Positions 1-10,024 of a stretch of 64,000 nt of DNA are shown one piece after another. Location of the stretch: contig NZ_JARGDQ010000008.1 in NCBI RefSeq assembly GCF_029210385.1, positions 1 through 64,000 on the forward strand. The letters are read 5' to 3'. This DNA is from Desulfurivibrio dismutans. Its GTDB lineage: Bacteria; Desulfobacterota; Desulfobulbia; Desulfobulbales; Desulfurivibrionaceae. Both the position numbers and the translations under genes were made by a program. The notes below the pieces were generated by a model. It worked only from the letters and a program-made list of their open reading frames with translations, ran no database searches and was not told where the DNA came from. The number at the start of each line of letters is the position of its first letter. Position 1 is the first letter of the stretch.

Positions 1-94
1 AAAATCAATAGTTTACAAAACACAAGCTATTGATTTGCGAGCCCATCCATGAGGGGCGCGTTGAAGACTTCTTGCGAAGTCATCGAATAAAGCG
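1..94. repeat. Dispersed repeat family B, copy 1
   Basis: This stretch aligns over most of its length with 12693-12790. Shared blocks include TTGATTTGCG, a TCCATG-centred hairpin, GGGGCGCG, GACTTCTTGCG and a terminal AATAAA. The arms AAATCAATAG and CTATTGATTT form a stem, and GACTTC-TTGC-GAAGTC forms another. It lies just upstream of the hybrid kinase and may continue beyond the window edge. Confidence 0.6.
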
Positions 95-124
95 ACAGCC
101 ATCAGCTTGGACCAAGGGAGTGTG

Positions 125-1861
125 ATGCAACCGATCAACAACGACGAACTGCTGCGCGAGGCCCTGCTCGACCTGGCCAAGGCCCGTGAACTTGAGGAGC
201 ACCAGCGGCGCAAATCGGAAGCCCTGTTGGCCGGGCTACGGGTGCTGATCAAACCCGCCGACAGCACCACCATGTTCAAGGAACTGCTGGCTGTGCTCCG
301 GGAAATTCTCAACTTTGAGGAGGCCTTTGTCCTGACCCGGCGCCCCAACGGTTCCATGGTACCCACGGTGGCCACCAACGACCTCCTGCTGACCGGCCGC
401 TGGCACCCCCGGGCCATGTTACAGCGAGTTATGGCCGGCAAGCCGGCCACCCTGTTTGATGTGCGCGAAAACGAAGAGTGGCGGCAACAACCGGCAGCAA
501 TTCTGGCCCTTGCTTCCTCGGCTCTGCATGTCCCGTTGCGTGAGGGGGAACAGGCGGCCATTATGGTCTGTACCCATTCCCGGCGCAGTTTCTTTAACCG
601 CAACCATCAACGGTTGGCGGAAAAATTTTCCACCCTGGCCTCCCAGGTACTACTCAACGCCGAACGCCAGCAGATGGAAGCCCAGCTTTTTCAAGCGCGC
701 AAACTTGAGGCGCTGGGCATTTTAGCCGGGGGAATTGCTCACGATTTCAACAACATCCTGACCCCAATCCTGATCAACGCGCAAATGGCCAGACTGGAAG
801 CGCCTGATCACCCTGTTCTACAACAGAGTCTTCAACAGATCGAACAGGCCGCCGAGCGGGCCGGAGCCCTGATCCAGCAGATTCTGGACTTCAACCGCCA
901 GGGCAAACATGAACCCAAACCCATCCACCTGGAACCAATTATCAAGGAAGCCTTAAAATTTCTCCGCTCCACCGTTGCTCCAAACATTGTAATGGAGTAT
1001 AAGAGAAGAGTGGACAATGACCTGGTGGCCGCCGATCCCACCCAAATGCTGCAGGTAGTCATGAACCTGGCAATCAACGCGGCGCGTGCCATGCGTGACA
1101 CCGGTGGTCGCCTGGAGCTCGAACTGACCGCCGCCGACCGCCAACCCGCAGTCGCTTCCGCAACCGCGAAGGAAGATATGCCGCCCTGGCTAAAGCTGGT
1201 GGTAAGAGACACCGGCCCGGGGATCGCGCCGGAACACCTGGATCGAATTTTTGATCCATTTTTCACCACCAAAGGCAAAGGGGAAGGGTCCGGCATGGGC
1301 CTAGCCGTGGTCCACGGAATTATCAGCAACCATGGCGGCCTCATCAGTTGCTACAGCCAGCCCGACCAAGGCGCCAGCTTTGAAATTCTGCTGCCCGAGA
1401 TAACCGGGCAAGAACCAACGGTGGCAACTCCGTCCTCGCCGGCCAGACTGAACGGCGGCCGGGAAAAAATTCTGCTGGTGGATGACGAACTGCCGGTGGT
1501 AGAGGCCTTTGCCCCCAACCTGGAAAAACTCGGCTACCAGGTGGACGCCACCACCAGCAGCGAGGCGGCCTTGGAGATGGTCAGTCGATCCCCCGGTATC
1601 TACGATCTGCTAATCACCGATTATAATATGCCGGGGCTCAACGGTTGCGAATTGGCCCGGCGGACAAAGCAAATCGACCCGGCCTTGCCGGTCATCCTAT
1701 GTACCGGTTTCAGCAGTTCTCTGGATCAGGACGTCAGTCGATCCCAAGGTATTGCCGCCTGGATTACCAAACCATTCAGTATCGGCGAGTTTGCCGCCGT
1801 CATCCGCAACACCCTGGATAAAAAGGGAAGACAAAAAAATGGCTCAAATACTGGTAATTGA
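125..1861 (+). CDS. Hybrid sensor histidine kinase with GAF-like and receiver domains
   Basis: A soluble kinase of 578 residues with no membrane segments. An N-terminal coiled region leads into a GAF-like sensor (about 50-185). The HisKA H-box reads GGIAHDFNN with phospho-acceptor His206. The ATPase domain has DTGPGIAP and GSGMGLAVVHG motifs, and a receiver (about 455-570) follows with acidic pocket VDDE and probable phospho-Asp499 in ITDYNMPG. The ATG at 125 is preferred over the TTG at 107 because AAGGGAG sits 5 bases upstream. It overlaps the next gene, a sigma-54 response regulator, so the two form a cognate pair in one operon. The signal sensed cannot be told from sequence. Confidence 0.93.
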   Translation: MQPINNDELLREALLDLAKARELEEHQRRKSEALLAGLRVLIKPADSTTMFKELLAVLREILNFEEAFVLTRRPNGSMVPTVATNDLLLTGRWHPRAMLQRVMAGKPATLFDVRENEEWRQQPAAILALASSALHVPLREGEQAAIMVCTHSRRSFFNRNHQRLAEKFSTLASQVLLNAERQQMEAQLFQARKLEALGILAGGIAHDFNNILTPILINAQMARLEAPDHPVLQQSLQQIEQAAERAGALIQQILDFNRQGKHEPKPIHLEPIIKEALKFLRSTVAPNIVMEYKRRVDNDLVAADPTQMLQVVMNLAINAARAMRDTGGRLELELTAADRQPAVASATAKEDMPPWLKLVVRDTGPGIAPEHLDRIFDPFFTTKGKGEGSGMGLAVVHGIISNHGGLISCYSQPDQGASFEILLPEITGQEPTVATPSSPARLNGGREKILLVDDELPVVEAFAPNLEKLGYQVDATTSSEAALEMVSRSPGIYDLLITDYNMPGLNGCELARRTKQIDPALPVILCTGFSSSLDQDVSRSQGIAAWITKPFSIGEFAAVIRNTLDKKGRQKNGSNTGN

Positions 1862-3260
1862 TGACGACAAAATGGTCTGCGAGACCCTTAAGACCCTGAT
1901 CAGCGCCCAGGGTCATCAAACCGAAAGCGCCCTGACCCTGAAAGAGGGCATGGAAAAGAACACCGCTACCACCTTTGATTTGGTTTTTCTGGATATCAAC
2001 CTGCCCGACGGCAGCGGTCTCGATGCGGTGGCGGAGTTTCGCCGGGCTCCCTCCCACCCGGAAATCATCATCATCACCGGTGAAGGCGGCCCGGACAACG
2101 CCGCCCTGGCCATGAAGAGCGACGCCTGGGATTATGTCCGCAAACCACTTTCCATGCAGGATGTGCTGCTACCCCTCACCAGAGCCCTGCAGTACCGGCG
2201 GGAGAAGGGGGGGGATCACAAACCACCACGGGCCCTGCGACGCACCGAGATCATCGGCAACAGCCCCCAGGTCAACACCTGTCTTGATTTGGTAGCCAAG
2301 GCGGCCGGCACCGACACCAGTGTGCTGATCACCGGGGAGACCGGCACCGGCAAGGAGCTTTTCGCCCGGGCCATCCATGCCAACAGCGACCGAGCCGGGG
2401 AGGATTTCGTCGTAGTGGATTGCGCCTCCCTGCCCGCCACTCTGGTGGAAAGTATTCTCTTTGGCCATGAAAAAGGCACTTTCACCGGCGCCGAACAGAC
2501 CCGTGAAGGCCTGTTTCACCAGGCCCACCGCGGCACCCTGTTTCTCGATGAAGTGGGGGAGCTGCCCTTGGAAACCCAGAAAAGCCTGCTGCGGGTTCTT
2601 CAGGAACAGCGCTTCCGCCCCATCGGCAGTTCCCGGGAAGTGAAAAGTAATTTCCGGCTGGTGGCCGCCACCAATCGCAACCTGGAAGCCATGACCACCG
2701 CCGGTGACTTCCGGCAGGATCTTCTCTATCGCCTGCGAGGTTTCTCCCTCGCACTGCCGCCGCTGCGCCAGCGTGGTGAGGACGTGATCGAACTGGCCCT
2801 GGCCCAGTTGAACAAACTGAGCAAACACTACCGGATCCCCACCAAAGGGCTCTGTCCCGGTTTTATGGAAACCCTGCGGGGCTATGACTGGCCCGGCAAT
2901 GTCCGGGAACTGTTTAACGCCGTGGGTTCCGCCTTCGTCCAGGCCAAGGATGAACCCACTCTTTTTTCCATGCACCTGCCGGCCGAGGTCCGGGCCGGAG
3001 CCAAGCTCAAACAGGTTAAGGATCAAACCGACACCGACCCCCAACCGCTGCCCTCAGCCTCCTGCTCCGGCAATTTCGAACTACCAGTCCCGCAACCGCT
3101 GAAAAAAGTTCGAGAAGAAGCATTGGCCCGCACCGAGCGCCGGTATCTGCATGAACTGATCAGCCACGTTAACCGCAATATGGGAGAGGCCTGCACCATT
3201 TCCGGCCTGTCCCGGTCCCAACTGTACCGCCTCATGCAAAAACACGGGATTCAACGTTGA
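1839..3260 (+). CDS. NtrC-family sigma-54-dependent response regulator
   Basis: A 473-residue bacterial enhancer-binding protein. The receiver (1-120) has probable phospho-Asp52 in FLDINLPDG and a conserved Lys in VRKPLS. The AAA+ domain has Walker A GETGTGKE near 165-173. The sigma-54 contact loop near 213-218 reads GTFTGA instead of the usual GAFTGA. A Fis-type helix-turn-helix ends the protein (GEACTISGLSRSQLYRLM). The ATG at 1839 follows AAGGGAAG and overlaps the 3' end of the kinase gene, implying translational coupling. By family knowledge it activates sigma-54 promoters on phosphorylation by its partner kinase. Its targets are unknown. Confidence 0.94.
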   Translation: MAQILVIDDDKMVCETLKTLISAQGHQTESALTLKEGMEKNTATTFDLVFLDINLPDGSGLDAVAEFRRAPSHPEIIIITGEGGPDNAALAMKSDAWDYVRKPLSMQDVLLPLTRALQYRREKGGDHKPPRALRRTEIIGNSPQVNTCLDLVAKAAGTDTSVLITGETGTGKELFARAIHANSDRAGEDFVVVDCASLPATLVESILFGHEKGTFTGAEQTREGLFHQAHRGTLFLDEVGELPLETQKSLLRVLQEQRFRPIGSSREVKSNFRLVAATNRNLEAMTTAGDFRQDLLYRLRGFSLALPPLRQRGEDVIELALAQLNKLSKHYRIPTKGLCPGFMETLRGYDWPGNVRELFNAVGSAFVQAKDEPTLFSMHLPAEVRAGAKLKQVKDQTDTDPQPLPSASCSGNFELPVPQPLKKVREEALARTERRYLHELISHVNRNMGEACTISGLSRSQLYRLMQKHGIQR

Positions 3261-3497
3261 GTCCATTTTTTCACACCCACGCCTGTCAGCTGGCTGGCAC
3301 ACGACCCTTTACACCCTCCAAAGGTCAGGAAAAACACCGATAATTACGTTTGTAGTTTTCACCTCCGATATGGTATGTTCACGTGATGCTAATCGGGGAC
3401 TATCACTTTAGTATCAATTACCATAACGTGACAGTAAAGCCGGTCACCCCCAGGGGGGGGGCACCGTTTGATTTTATTTTGCTGCAAGGAGGGATGA
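3261..3497. other. Intergenic region upstream of chemoreceptor
   Basis: About 237 bases between the response regulator and the chemoreceptor. It presumably holds the receptor's promoter. I see no convincing sigma-70 or sigma-54 promoter. A CCGATAA at 3338-3344 resembles a sigma-28 minus-10 box but lacks a properly spaced minus-35. A run of nine G follows CCCCC near 3450-3465. Confidence 0.4.
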
Positions 3498-5441
3498 ATG
3501 GGGTTCATTAACAGTCTTACCATCCAAAAACGGCTTGTGCTGGTACTGGCCATACCACTGCTTTTTCTATCTTACATCCTGATTAACGAGGCCATCGACA
3601 ACTACCTCGACCTGCGGCAGGCCAGAAACACCCTGAACATTGCCGACATCGCCATTCATGCTGCCCATATCGCCCATGGTTTGCAGGATGAACGCACCCA
3701 CTCCGACGCCTACCTCGGCAGCCGGGGGCAGACCGGAGGCAACCAGCTGGCCGCCACCCGCGCGGACAACGACCGGGCCATCGCGGCTCTGCGGGAACAC
3801 CTGGCCGCCACCGGAGCCGAGCAGCACGTGCCGGAACTGCGGGACCAGGTAAGGCAGACGGTCAACGACCTGGGCCGGCTGGCTGATCTTCGCCGCCAGA
3901 TCGACAATTTCAGTATCGGCGGTGGTGACTCCTTTGTCGCCTATGCGGAGATCCTGGCCGAAGTACGGGCCACCCTGCAGGTGGTCTCCCAGGTGATCCC
4001 CAATCAGGAGCTGATGCGACTGATCGCCGCTCACTACAATTTCCTCGAGTTCCTCATGCGCCTTAACGGCGAACGGCTGCTGATGGTCAACACCTTCGCG
4101 GCCAATGAATTTGCCCCCCTGGCATTCATGCGTTTCGCCGAAAGCCTGGCCGAACAGCGAGTTTACCTGGAAAGCTTTGAAACCCTGGCCGATCCGAAAA
4201 TTCGCCAATACTACCAGGACCAGATGAACGCCCCGGCCGTCACCCGGGTTGCCGACCTGCGCCAGGTGGCCATCGACCACCGTTTCGGCGGCGGCTTCAA
4301 CATCGAGCCCAATCGCTGGCTGCAGGCCATCAGCGGCAAGCTCGAGCTGATGAAAGGGGTCGAGGAACGGCTGGTTCAAAACTATCTGGACCATGGTGAA
4401 GCCTACCGTTCACAAAGCCTGACACAACTGGCAACCAAATTGGGTTTCGGGTTCGTGGTCTGGTGGTCGACAGCCATCATCGGAGCGCTGGTGATTATCA
4501 ACTTGGTTCGCGCCTTCAAAACCATTTCCACCGATATCGGTGATGGCACCGTCCAGGTCAACTCGGCTGCCCATCAGCTGGCATCCACCAGCCAGATGGT
4601 AGCCGACAGCTCGTCTCGTCAGGCGGCGGCCGTGGAGCAGACCTCCGCCTCCATGGAGGAGATGAGTTCGATGATCAACCGGGATGCCGACAACGCCCTG
4701 CAGGCCGATGCCCTGATGCGGGAAGCCAACGATGTCCTGAGCCGGGCCGACGGCTCCATGAAAAAGCTTATTGAGTCGATGAACGAAATCAGCAGCGCCT
4801 CTTTGGAGACCCAGAAGATCGTTAAAACCATCGATGAGATCGCTTTCCAGACCAACCTGCTGGCCCTGAACGCCGCAGTGGAGGCGGCCCGAGCCGGTGA
4901 GGCCGGCGCCGGGTTTGCGGTGGTGGCCGACGAGGTAAGGAACCTGGCCATGCGGGCCGCCGAAGCGGCTCAGAACACCTCAACCCTGATCGAGGGCACG
5001 GTGCAGAAGGTCCAGGGCGGCACCAGCCTGGTGGATGAAACCGGCGGCTCCTTCACCGCCGCCCGAGAAGCGGTACAAAAAATCGCCATCCTGCTGGCGG
5101 AGATTGCCACTGCCTCCCGTGAGGAGGCCGATGCCGCCAAACAGGTCAACGACGCCATCAGCCACATCGACAGCGCCACCCAGGAAAACGCCGCTTCCGC
5201 CGAAGAAACGGCCTCGGCGGCCAACGAGCTTTCCGGTCAGGCTGAATCAATCCAGCAACGGGTCGCCGAACTGATGGCCATGGTGGGCAAGGAGATGGCA
5301 TTAGAGCAGGAAGACCGCAGCCTGAAAAGGCCGCCCTCCGCTCCCTCCCAGCAGACCAGAAGGGCCCTGCCGGCCAAAAAGCAAGAAGACAAACCAAAAC
5401 CCCAGCCAAGGCAGGAATTAGAACCCTTCGACGATTTTTAG
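3498..5441 (+). CDS. Methyl-accepting chemotaxis protein with NIT-type sensor
   Basis: A 647-residue transmembrane chemoreceptor. The first membrane segment is near 13-30 and the second near 315-335. The periplasmic part between them begins with [13 protein letters not shown], which resembles the nitrate/nitrite-sensing NIT domain. The cytoplasmic methyl-accepting domain carries the conserved hairpin tip ([21 protein letters not shown]). I cannot discern a HAMP domain between TM2 and the signalling helices. The tail is proline/lysine-rich and ends in acidic EPFDDF. The start has a strong AAGGAGGG 4 bases upstream. A nitrate or nitrite ligand is an inference from the domain. No che genes are nearby. 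Confidence 0.93.
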   Translation: MGFINSLTIQKRLVLVLAIPLLFLSYILINEAIDNYLDLRQARNTLNIADIAIHAAHIAHGLQDERTHSDAYLGSRGQTGGNQLAATRADNDRAIAALREHLAATGAEQHVPELRDQVRQTVNDLGRLADLRRQIDNFSIGGGDSFVAYAEILAEVRATLQVVSQVIPNQELMRLIAAHYNFLEFLMRLNGERLLMVNTFAANEFAPLAFMRFAESLAEQRVYLESFETLADPKIRQYYQDQMNAPAVTRVADLRQVAIDHRFGGGFNIEPNRWLQAISGKLELMKGVEERLVQNYLDHGEAYRSQSLTQLATKLGFGFVVWWSTAIIGALVIINLVRAFKTISTDIGDGTVQVNSAAHQLASTSQMVADSSSRQAAAVEQTSASMEEMSSMINRDADNALQADALMREANDVLSRADGSMKKLIESMNEISSASLETQKIVKTIDEIAFQTNLLALNAAVEAARAGEAGAGFAVVADEVRNLAMRAAEAAQNTSTLIEGTVQKVQGGTSLVDETGGSFTAAREAVQKIAILLAEIATASREEADAAKQVNDAISHIDSATQENAASAEETASAANELSGQAESIQQRVAELMAMVGKEMALEQEDRSLKRPPSAPSQQTRRALPAKKQEDKPKPQPRQELEPFDDF

Positions 5442-5478
5442 CTGCATCATCAGGGCGATAACCCAAAAATAGCCAAAT

Positions 5479-5529
5479 AAAGCGACCACCGGACACCACC
5501 AGCTACAGCCCCGCGTGGTCGCTTTTTTT
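5479..5529 (+). terminator. Intrinsic terminator after chemoreceptor
   Basis: The arms AGCGACCAC (5481-5489) and GTGGTCGCT (5515-5523) pair perfectly and are followed by seven T. It lies 40 bases after the chemoreceptor stop codon. Confidence 0.85.
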
Positions 5530-5551
5530 ATTCCAACCCCGGTAAAATAAT

Positions 5552-5662
5552 CGGTAAACGGCCGTCAGTGCCGCAGCTTGCGGCAAGCGGGCCGGCGAAG
5601 CGTACCCCAGTATGCGAGCCGGCCTGATCGCCGCAAGATCCGGCACTGCCGGCCGTTTACCG
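5552..5662. repeat. Dispersed palindromic repeat family A, copy 1 (full length)
   Basis: A ~110-bp imperfect palindrome. Outer arms start CGGTAAACGGCC and end GGCCGTTTACCG. Inner arms are GGGCCGGC and GCCGGCC around an apex CGTAC-ccc-AGTATG. It is homologous to 49951-50059 in both outer and inner parts. The TAA stop codon of pepA (5657-5659, minus strand) lies inside its right arm. It may act as a terminator or mRNA-stabilising hairpin between convergent genes. Confidence 0.8.
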
Positions 5663-7267
5663 CCAGTGCCGGATCAGTTCTACCAGGGTCCGCACCCCGA
5701 ACCCCGAAGGCCCTTTGGGCACATATGATTTTTCGGTAAAGTTCCAGGCCGTACCGGCGATATCCAGATGCACCCAAGGGGTATTGCCGACAAATTCCTC
5801 CAGAAACGCCGCCCCTAAAATGGTACCGGCATCACGCTTGTCCACATTTTTCAGATCAGCCACTTTCGATTTAAGTTGCTTGCGGTACTCCGGCCCCAAT
5901 GGCAGACGCCAGTATGGCTCCCCGGCCCGCTCCCCGGCCGCCAGCACTTTTGCGCACAATTCATCATCGTTACCCAGTAAACCGGCCCGATGGTGCCCCA
6001 GAGCCACGATCACCGCCCCGGTGAGGGTGGCCAGGTCGACCACCGCCGTTGGCTTGAACTGCTCCACCCCGTACGCCAGGGCATCGGCCAGCAACAGGCG
6101 CCCTTCGGCATCGGTATTGATCACCTCCACACTTTTGCCGCCGTATTGGCGGATAATGTCACCCGGTTTCAACGCCGCCGGGCCGGGCAGATTTTCCGCC
6201 GCCGGAATCATGGCCACGATATTGATCCCTTTGGGCTGCTCCCGGGCCACCACGGCCATGGCCGCCAACACCGCCGCCCCGCCACACATGTCGTACTTCA
6301 TCTCTTCCATGCCGCTGCTGGGTTTCAAGGAAATCCCGCCGGAATCAAAGGTCAGCCCTTTACCCACCAGCAGCAGCGTCGGCCCTGGCAGCCCGGCTTG
6401 CTGCCGGCTGCGCCGCCGGCCGACAGCCTCCGGTTGCCCGCGATACTCCAGCACCACCAGCCGAGGCGGTTGGGCCGATCCTTGCGTGACCGCCAGCATC
6501 CCCCCCATCCCCAGTTTTTCCATGGCCTTGCGATCATGCACCGTAACTTTAAGACCATGTTGCCGCGCCAACTGGCGGGCCTGGCGGGCGAAATCATCGG
6601 GCGTCCAGCCGTTGCCCGGCTCATTGGCCATATCCCGGGCCCGGCAGACCGCCTTCGCCAGTTCCGCAGCCCGGCTGACCACGATACCAAGGCCTCGAGG
6701 CCCTTGAAAAATGAGCCGTTGCAGCGGTGATTCACTTTCTTCCGCATTTTCCGTCAACGCCGATTTTTTCTCCACCCCGGTTTGAGGCCCCGCCGCCACC
6801 GAAAAGTATTTACGAAAGCGATAGGCGGCCAGCAGCATCCCTTCACACAGGGGAGAGACAACCTCCGTCGCCGGGCGCTCATCAGTAACAGGCGGCAGCA
6901 CCGTGACCGCAACGGCCCGGGTTTTACGAACAGCAGCCATGGCCGTACCTCCCACCTGCCGCCAGCCCTCTCCCCCGCTCTCTGGCTCCCCCAGTCCGAC
7001 CATGACCACTCTTTGCAGTTTGCCGTCGGTCGCCTCGGCTAGCTTACGGGGCGGATAACAAACCAGCACCTGATCTTTTTTGCCGATGAAATCACCGCTT
7101 GCAAATGCACCTGCAAGACACTCGGCCAGGCCCGGATGATCCGGCATCACCGGCGGGCCCCCACCATCGACAGCCCTGACAAAACAGAGCAAGGTATCAC
7201 CTTCAATGGCGGACGAAGTGGTGGCCTTAACGGTTATCTCATGATTATTTTGATTTTTTTTAGACAT
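5657..7267 (-). CDS. pepA: Leucyl aminopeptidase (M17, cytosol aminopeptidase)
   Basis: A 536-residue protein, the usual PepA length. It removes N-terminal residues from peptides using two metal ions. The family signature NTDAEGRL is present near residue 380. The preceding metal/lysine region reads GKGLTFDSGG (metal-binding Asp). The N-terminal half is the less conserved M17 N-domain. The ATG at 7267 is preceded by a modest GAGGAT. The stop codon falls in palindromic repeat A1. It is monocistronic, and the gene upstream is divergent. Confidence 0.95.
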   Translation of the reverse strand: MSKKNQNNHEITVKATTSSAIEGDTLLCFVRAVDGGGPPVMPDHPGLAECLAGAFASGDFIGKKDQVLVCYPPRKLAEATDGKLQRVVMVGLGEPESGGEGWRQVGGTAMAAVRKTRAVAVTVLPPVTDERPATEVVSPLCEGMLLAAYRFRKYFSVAAGPQTGVEKKSALTENAEESESPLQRLIFQGPRGLGIVVSRAAELAKAVCRARDMANEPGNGWTPDDFARQARQLARQHGLKVTVHDRKAMEKLGMGGMLAVTQGSAQPPRLVVLEYRGQPEAVGRRRSRQQAGLPGPTLLLVGKGLTFDSGGISLKPSSGMEEMKYDMCGGAAVLAAMAVVAREQPKGINIVAMIPAAENLPGPAALKPGDIIRQYGGKSVEVINTDAEGRLLLADALAYGVEQFKPTAVVDLATLTGAVIVALGHHRAGLLGNDDELCAKVLAAGERAGEPYWRLPLGPEYRKQLKSKVADLKNVDKRDAGTILGAAFLEEFVGNTPWVHLDIAGTAWNFTEKSYVPKGPSGFGVRTLVELIRHWR

Positions 7268-7515
7268 AAAATCGCATCCTCGTTAAAGTTATAGGCATCG
7301 CAAAAAACCGCGCCGGTTCCCCGCTGATTATCACCAGAGGCCGGCCGACAAGAGGTGCCGCTCAGCGGCACCACATCTTCGGGTGATCAGCCAGGGCGCC
7401 CCTGAGATCAGTGACGATTGTTCTGGAATCTTGTTGTTAACCCCGGTAATATCGGGCCAATTGTCTGGATCGGCGTCGCCCGACCTCTCATCGGTCAGTT
7501 TAACTGGAGGAAAAA
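7268..7515. promoter_or_regulatory. Divergent intergenic region pepA / CNNM-CBS gene
   Basis: This 248-base spacer must hold promoters for both flanking genes, though I find no clear boxes. It contains a perfect hairpin GTGCCGCT-c-AGCGGCAC (7356-7372). The block CATCTTCGGGTGATCAGCCA that follows (near 7373-7392) recurs with one change inside the palindrome near 45851-45870. Confidence 0.45.
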
Positions 7516-8568
7516 GTGCTTACCCAACTAATCCTTGCCATCGGCTTTGCCGTGGTAGTCTCGGCCCTGTGCAGTATTTTTGAAGCGGTTCTCTACTCGG
7601 TACCTCTGAGCCGGGTGGAACTGCTGGCCCAGAAACGGCCTTATGTAGGCAACATTCTAAAAAAACTCAAGCAGGATATCCACCGGCCCATCACCGCCAT
7701 TCTGACCTTAAACACCATTGCCAACACCGCCGGTGCCGCCGTGGCGGGAGCAGCCGCCGCCGTGGTTTTTGGTGAACAGCACCTGACCCTTTTTTTTGCC
7801 GCCTTTACCGTCAGTATCCTGCTGTTTTCGGAAATTATACCCAAAACCCTGGGCGTCAGCTACAGCAAGCTACTGGCCCCTTGGATTGCCCTGCCCTTGC
7901 ACTGGCTGGTGAAAATAATGGCCCCGGCGGTGTGGGTGATCCATTTGATCACCCGACGGTTGGGCAGCAGCCAGAACGAGGAGGTCCTGGTTTCCGCCAA
8001 AGAGGTGGCGGCCTTTGCCGCCATCAGCCAACAGACCGGCGCCATCGACAACCAGGAGGCCAGTGTGATCACCAACATTCTTGAGCTGCGTCACCAGCGG
8101 GTGCGGGACGCCATGACCCCGCGCACCGTCACCTTCATCCTGGACGCCGAACTAACCGTTGGTGAAGCCCGGGAGTTTGAAAAAAAATGGAACTTTCACA
8201 GCCGGGTACCGGTTTATACCGGAGAAGCGGACAATATCGTGGGCATTGTTCTACGCAAGGATGTCCTGCTGGCCGCCGCCGCCGATAATCATCTGGTTAA
8301 GCTGAAAGATCTTATGCAGCCGGTCCATTTCGTGCCCGAATCCGCCCGGCTGACCCGGATACTGTTGGATTTTTTCGAGTTGCGCCGCCATCTTTTCGTG
8401 GTGGTGGATGAGTACGGCGGTTTTACCGGGGTCATCAGCCTGGAAGATGTCATCGAAGAGATTGTCGGCCGGGAAATCATCGACGAATCCGACCAGATCA
8501 AGGACATGCGGGAACTGGCCAAAAACAAGCGGGAGCTTTTTTTAAAACAGCTCAATAACCTTAAATAA
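7516..8568 (+). CDS. CNNM/DUF21 membrane protein with CBS pair (HlyC/CorC-like)
   Basis: A 350-residue protein. An N-terminal DUF21 (CNNM) membrane domain with about four hydrophobic segments spans roughly 1-150, including the EIIPKTLG motif typical of the family. A CBS pair (about 190-330) ends with VVDEYGGFTGVISLEDVIEEIVG. The C-terminal CorC_HlyC domain found in many relatives is missing. The start is a GTG with GGAGG 5 bases upstream. Family members are implicated in magnesium or other cation export, often gated by adenine nucleotides binding the CBS pair. The specific ion is not visible here. Confidence 0.88.
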   Translation: MLTQLILAIGFAVVVSALCSIFEAVLYSVPLSRVELLAQKRPYVGNILKKLKQDIHRPITAILTLNTIANTAGAAVAGAAAAVVFGEQHLTLFFAAFTVSILLFSEIIPKTLGVSYSKLLAPWIALPLHWLVKIMAPAVWVIHLITRRLGSSQNEEVLVSAKEVAAFAAISQQTGAIDNQEASVITNILELRHQRVRDAMTPRTVTFILDAELTVGEAREFEKKWNFHSRVPVYTGEADNIVGIVLRKDVLLAAAADNHLVKLKDLMQPVHFVPESARLTRILLDFFELRRHLFVVVDEYGGFTGVISLEDVIEEIVGREIIDESDQIKDMRELAKNKRELFLKQLNNLK

Positions 8569-8663
8569 CCGTCATTTATCGCCAAAAGGCAAACAACCGG
8601 CACAACCCTCCTGGCGTCAAACGACCTCGACGGTCAATAGCTGCCTGTTGCTTCTCTGTTTTG

Positions 8664-10022
8664 CTAAAAAATCACGATCAGGTATGACACCAAGAGGGCG
8701 ATGATCAGCAGGTTGATGCCGAGAAAATTGCGAAAACCGACCAGGCCGGCAAAATCACGCAAACAGAATTGCCACAGGATGTAACAGCCGGCAATGGACC
8801 CGTTGAGCATAAAGACCGCCGCCAAAACCTGGACCGGGAACTCCGGCACCGTAAACTGCAGCTTTTCCAACACCATCAGGCCGAACTGGCGGCCGGCGGT
8901 GGGAATAAAATCACCCACTCCGGCGGTGAAATAGTGCATCCGGTAAACCAGTTCCCCGGTAAACGACATGGGAATCAAGATTGGCACCATGGGCGAAAAC
9001 TTGCCGAACATCGGGTCCTCGGTGATGCCGAACAGCTTGGAACCATAGTGAATGACTCCCAACACCACGGCAAACCCGAGAACCAGAAGAATACTGAACA
9101 ACACCGCATCAGACATCCCGAAAGTCGCCTGTAATTTGGCATAATTAGGGCTTTCCCGAAAAAAACGGGCCAACTGCGAGCCGATGAGAAAGGGGACAAT
9201 ATAGGTGCATGTGATATACCGCCCTTTATTGCGGATCAGTTCAGAATAGGGGTTGCGCAGTAACAACTGGGGCGAGTCCCGGTCGCAGGCCGGCAGGCAG
9301 TGGCCACAGACCAGGCAGTGCAGGTTGTTCTGGACGTTGAAGGCCCCGAGGTAGACTGGACAGCCCCGTTTACCGGGCGCTCCACGCTTGCAGGCGAAGG
9401 TGGTACAGCCCCGGCACTTGTCGTGATCGGGCCGGAACTCGGTGATGGCCAGGGTGGCGGCCGCCCCGCTGATCCGGCCCAGCGGGCAGAGGTGACGGCA
9501 CCAGGCCTGGCCGGAAAACAGCACCGACAACAATGACGCGCCAAAAACAATGGCCAGCAGGAAAAACGCGGTGCCCAGCGGCGAGCGGTCAAGCCCGCCG
9601 ACAATCTCGGTCCAGATAATCAGGGCCAGCAAAAATACCGAGCTGTATACCCCGTATTTTTGCAGCAACCTGGGGACCGGCAGGTTCAGGGTCCAGCCCT
9701 TATTCTGGAGAAAAACCCCCAAACCGGGAAAAGGGCAGATCCCGCACCACATCCGGCCGACAAAAAACCAGCTTAGGACAATGGCCGGCCAGACCACCCC
9801 CCAACTGAGAAAAACGGCGATATTGTTCTCTGGCTCCCGGGGACCGAAGAGCCCCAGCAGGAGAATAAAGATAAAGAGCAGATCACTGGCAATCCGCATG
9901 TAGGCATAATGGTGCCGGGCAGCCAAGAAACGCCGGATGCTGGGGAACATCCGGAACAGATCGAGCCGGTCCCGCTCATCGGCGGAAACCAGACTTTTCA
10001 GGGCCCTTGTCCACCAGTTCAC
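8664..10022 (-). CDS. Membrane-bound polyferredoxin (NosR/NapH/CcoG-like)
   Basis: A 452-residue integral membrane protein with several hydrophobic segments at each end. It carries two CxxxCP motifs facing the membrane (CGICPFPG and CRHLCPLG) and cysteine clusters CRGCTTFAC...C and CLVCGHCLPAC for [4Fe-4S] clusters. This layout is shared by NapH, NosR C-termini and CcoG proteins, which move electrons across or along the membrane. It is the last gene of the mgtE–protease–polyferredoxin operon. The GTG start lies 2 bases after the protease stop, with GAGG about 10 bases upstream. The redox partner is unknown. Confidence 0.85.
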   Translation of the reverse strand: MNWWTRALKSLVSADERDRLDLFRMFPSIRRFLAARHHYAYMRIASDLLFIFILLLGLFGPREPENNIAVFLSWGVVWPAIVLSWFFVGRMWCGICPFPGLGVFLQNKGWTLNLPVPRLLQKYGVYSSVFLLALIIWTEIVGGLDRSPLGTAFFLLAIVFGASLLSVLFSGQAWCRHLCPLGRISGAAATLAITEFRPDHDKCRGCTTFACKRGAPGKRGCPVYLGAFNVQNNLHCLVCGHCLPACDRDSPQLLLRNPYSELIRNKGRYITCTYIVPFLIGSQLARFFRESPNYAKLQATFGMSDAVLFSILLVLGFAVVLGVIHYGSKLFGITEDPMFGKFSPMVPILIPMSFTGELVYRMHYFTAGVGDFIPTAGRQFGLMVLEKLQFTVPEFPVQVLAAVFMLNGSIAGCYILWQFCLRDFAGLVGFRNFLGINLLIIALLVSYLIVIF

Positions 10023-10024
10023 CT

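Noticed and set aside
3301-3345. Possible sigma-28 promoter before the chemoreceptor (CCGATAA at 3338)
   Set aside because: The best minus-35 (CAAAGGTC) is about two bases too close and matches only five of eight positions.
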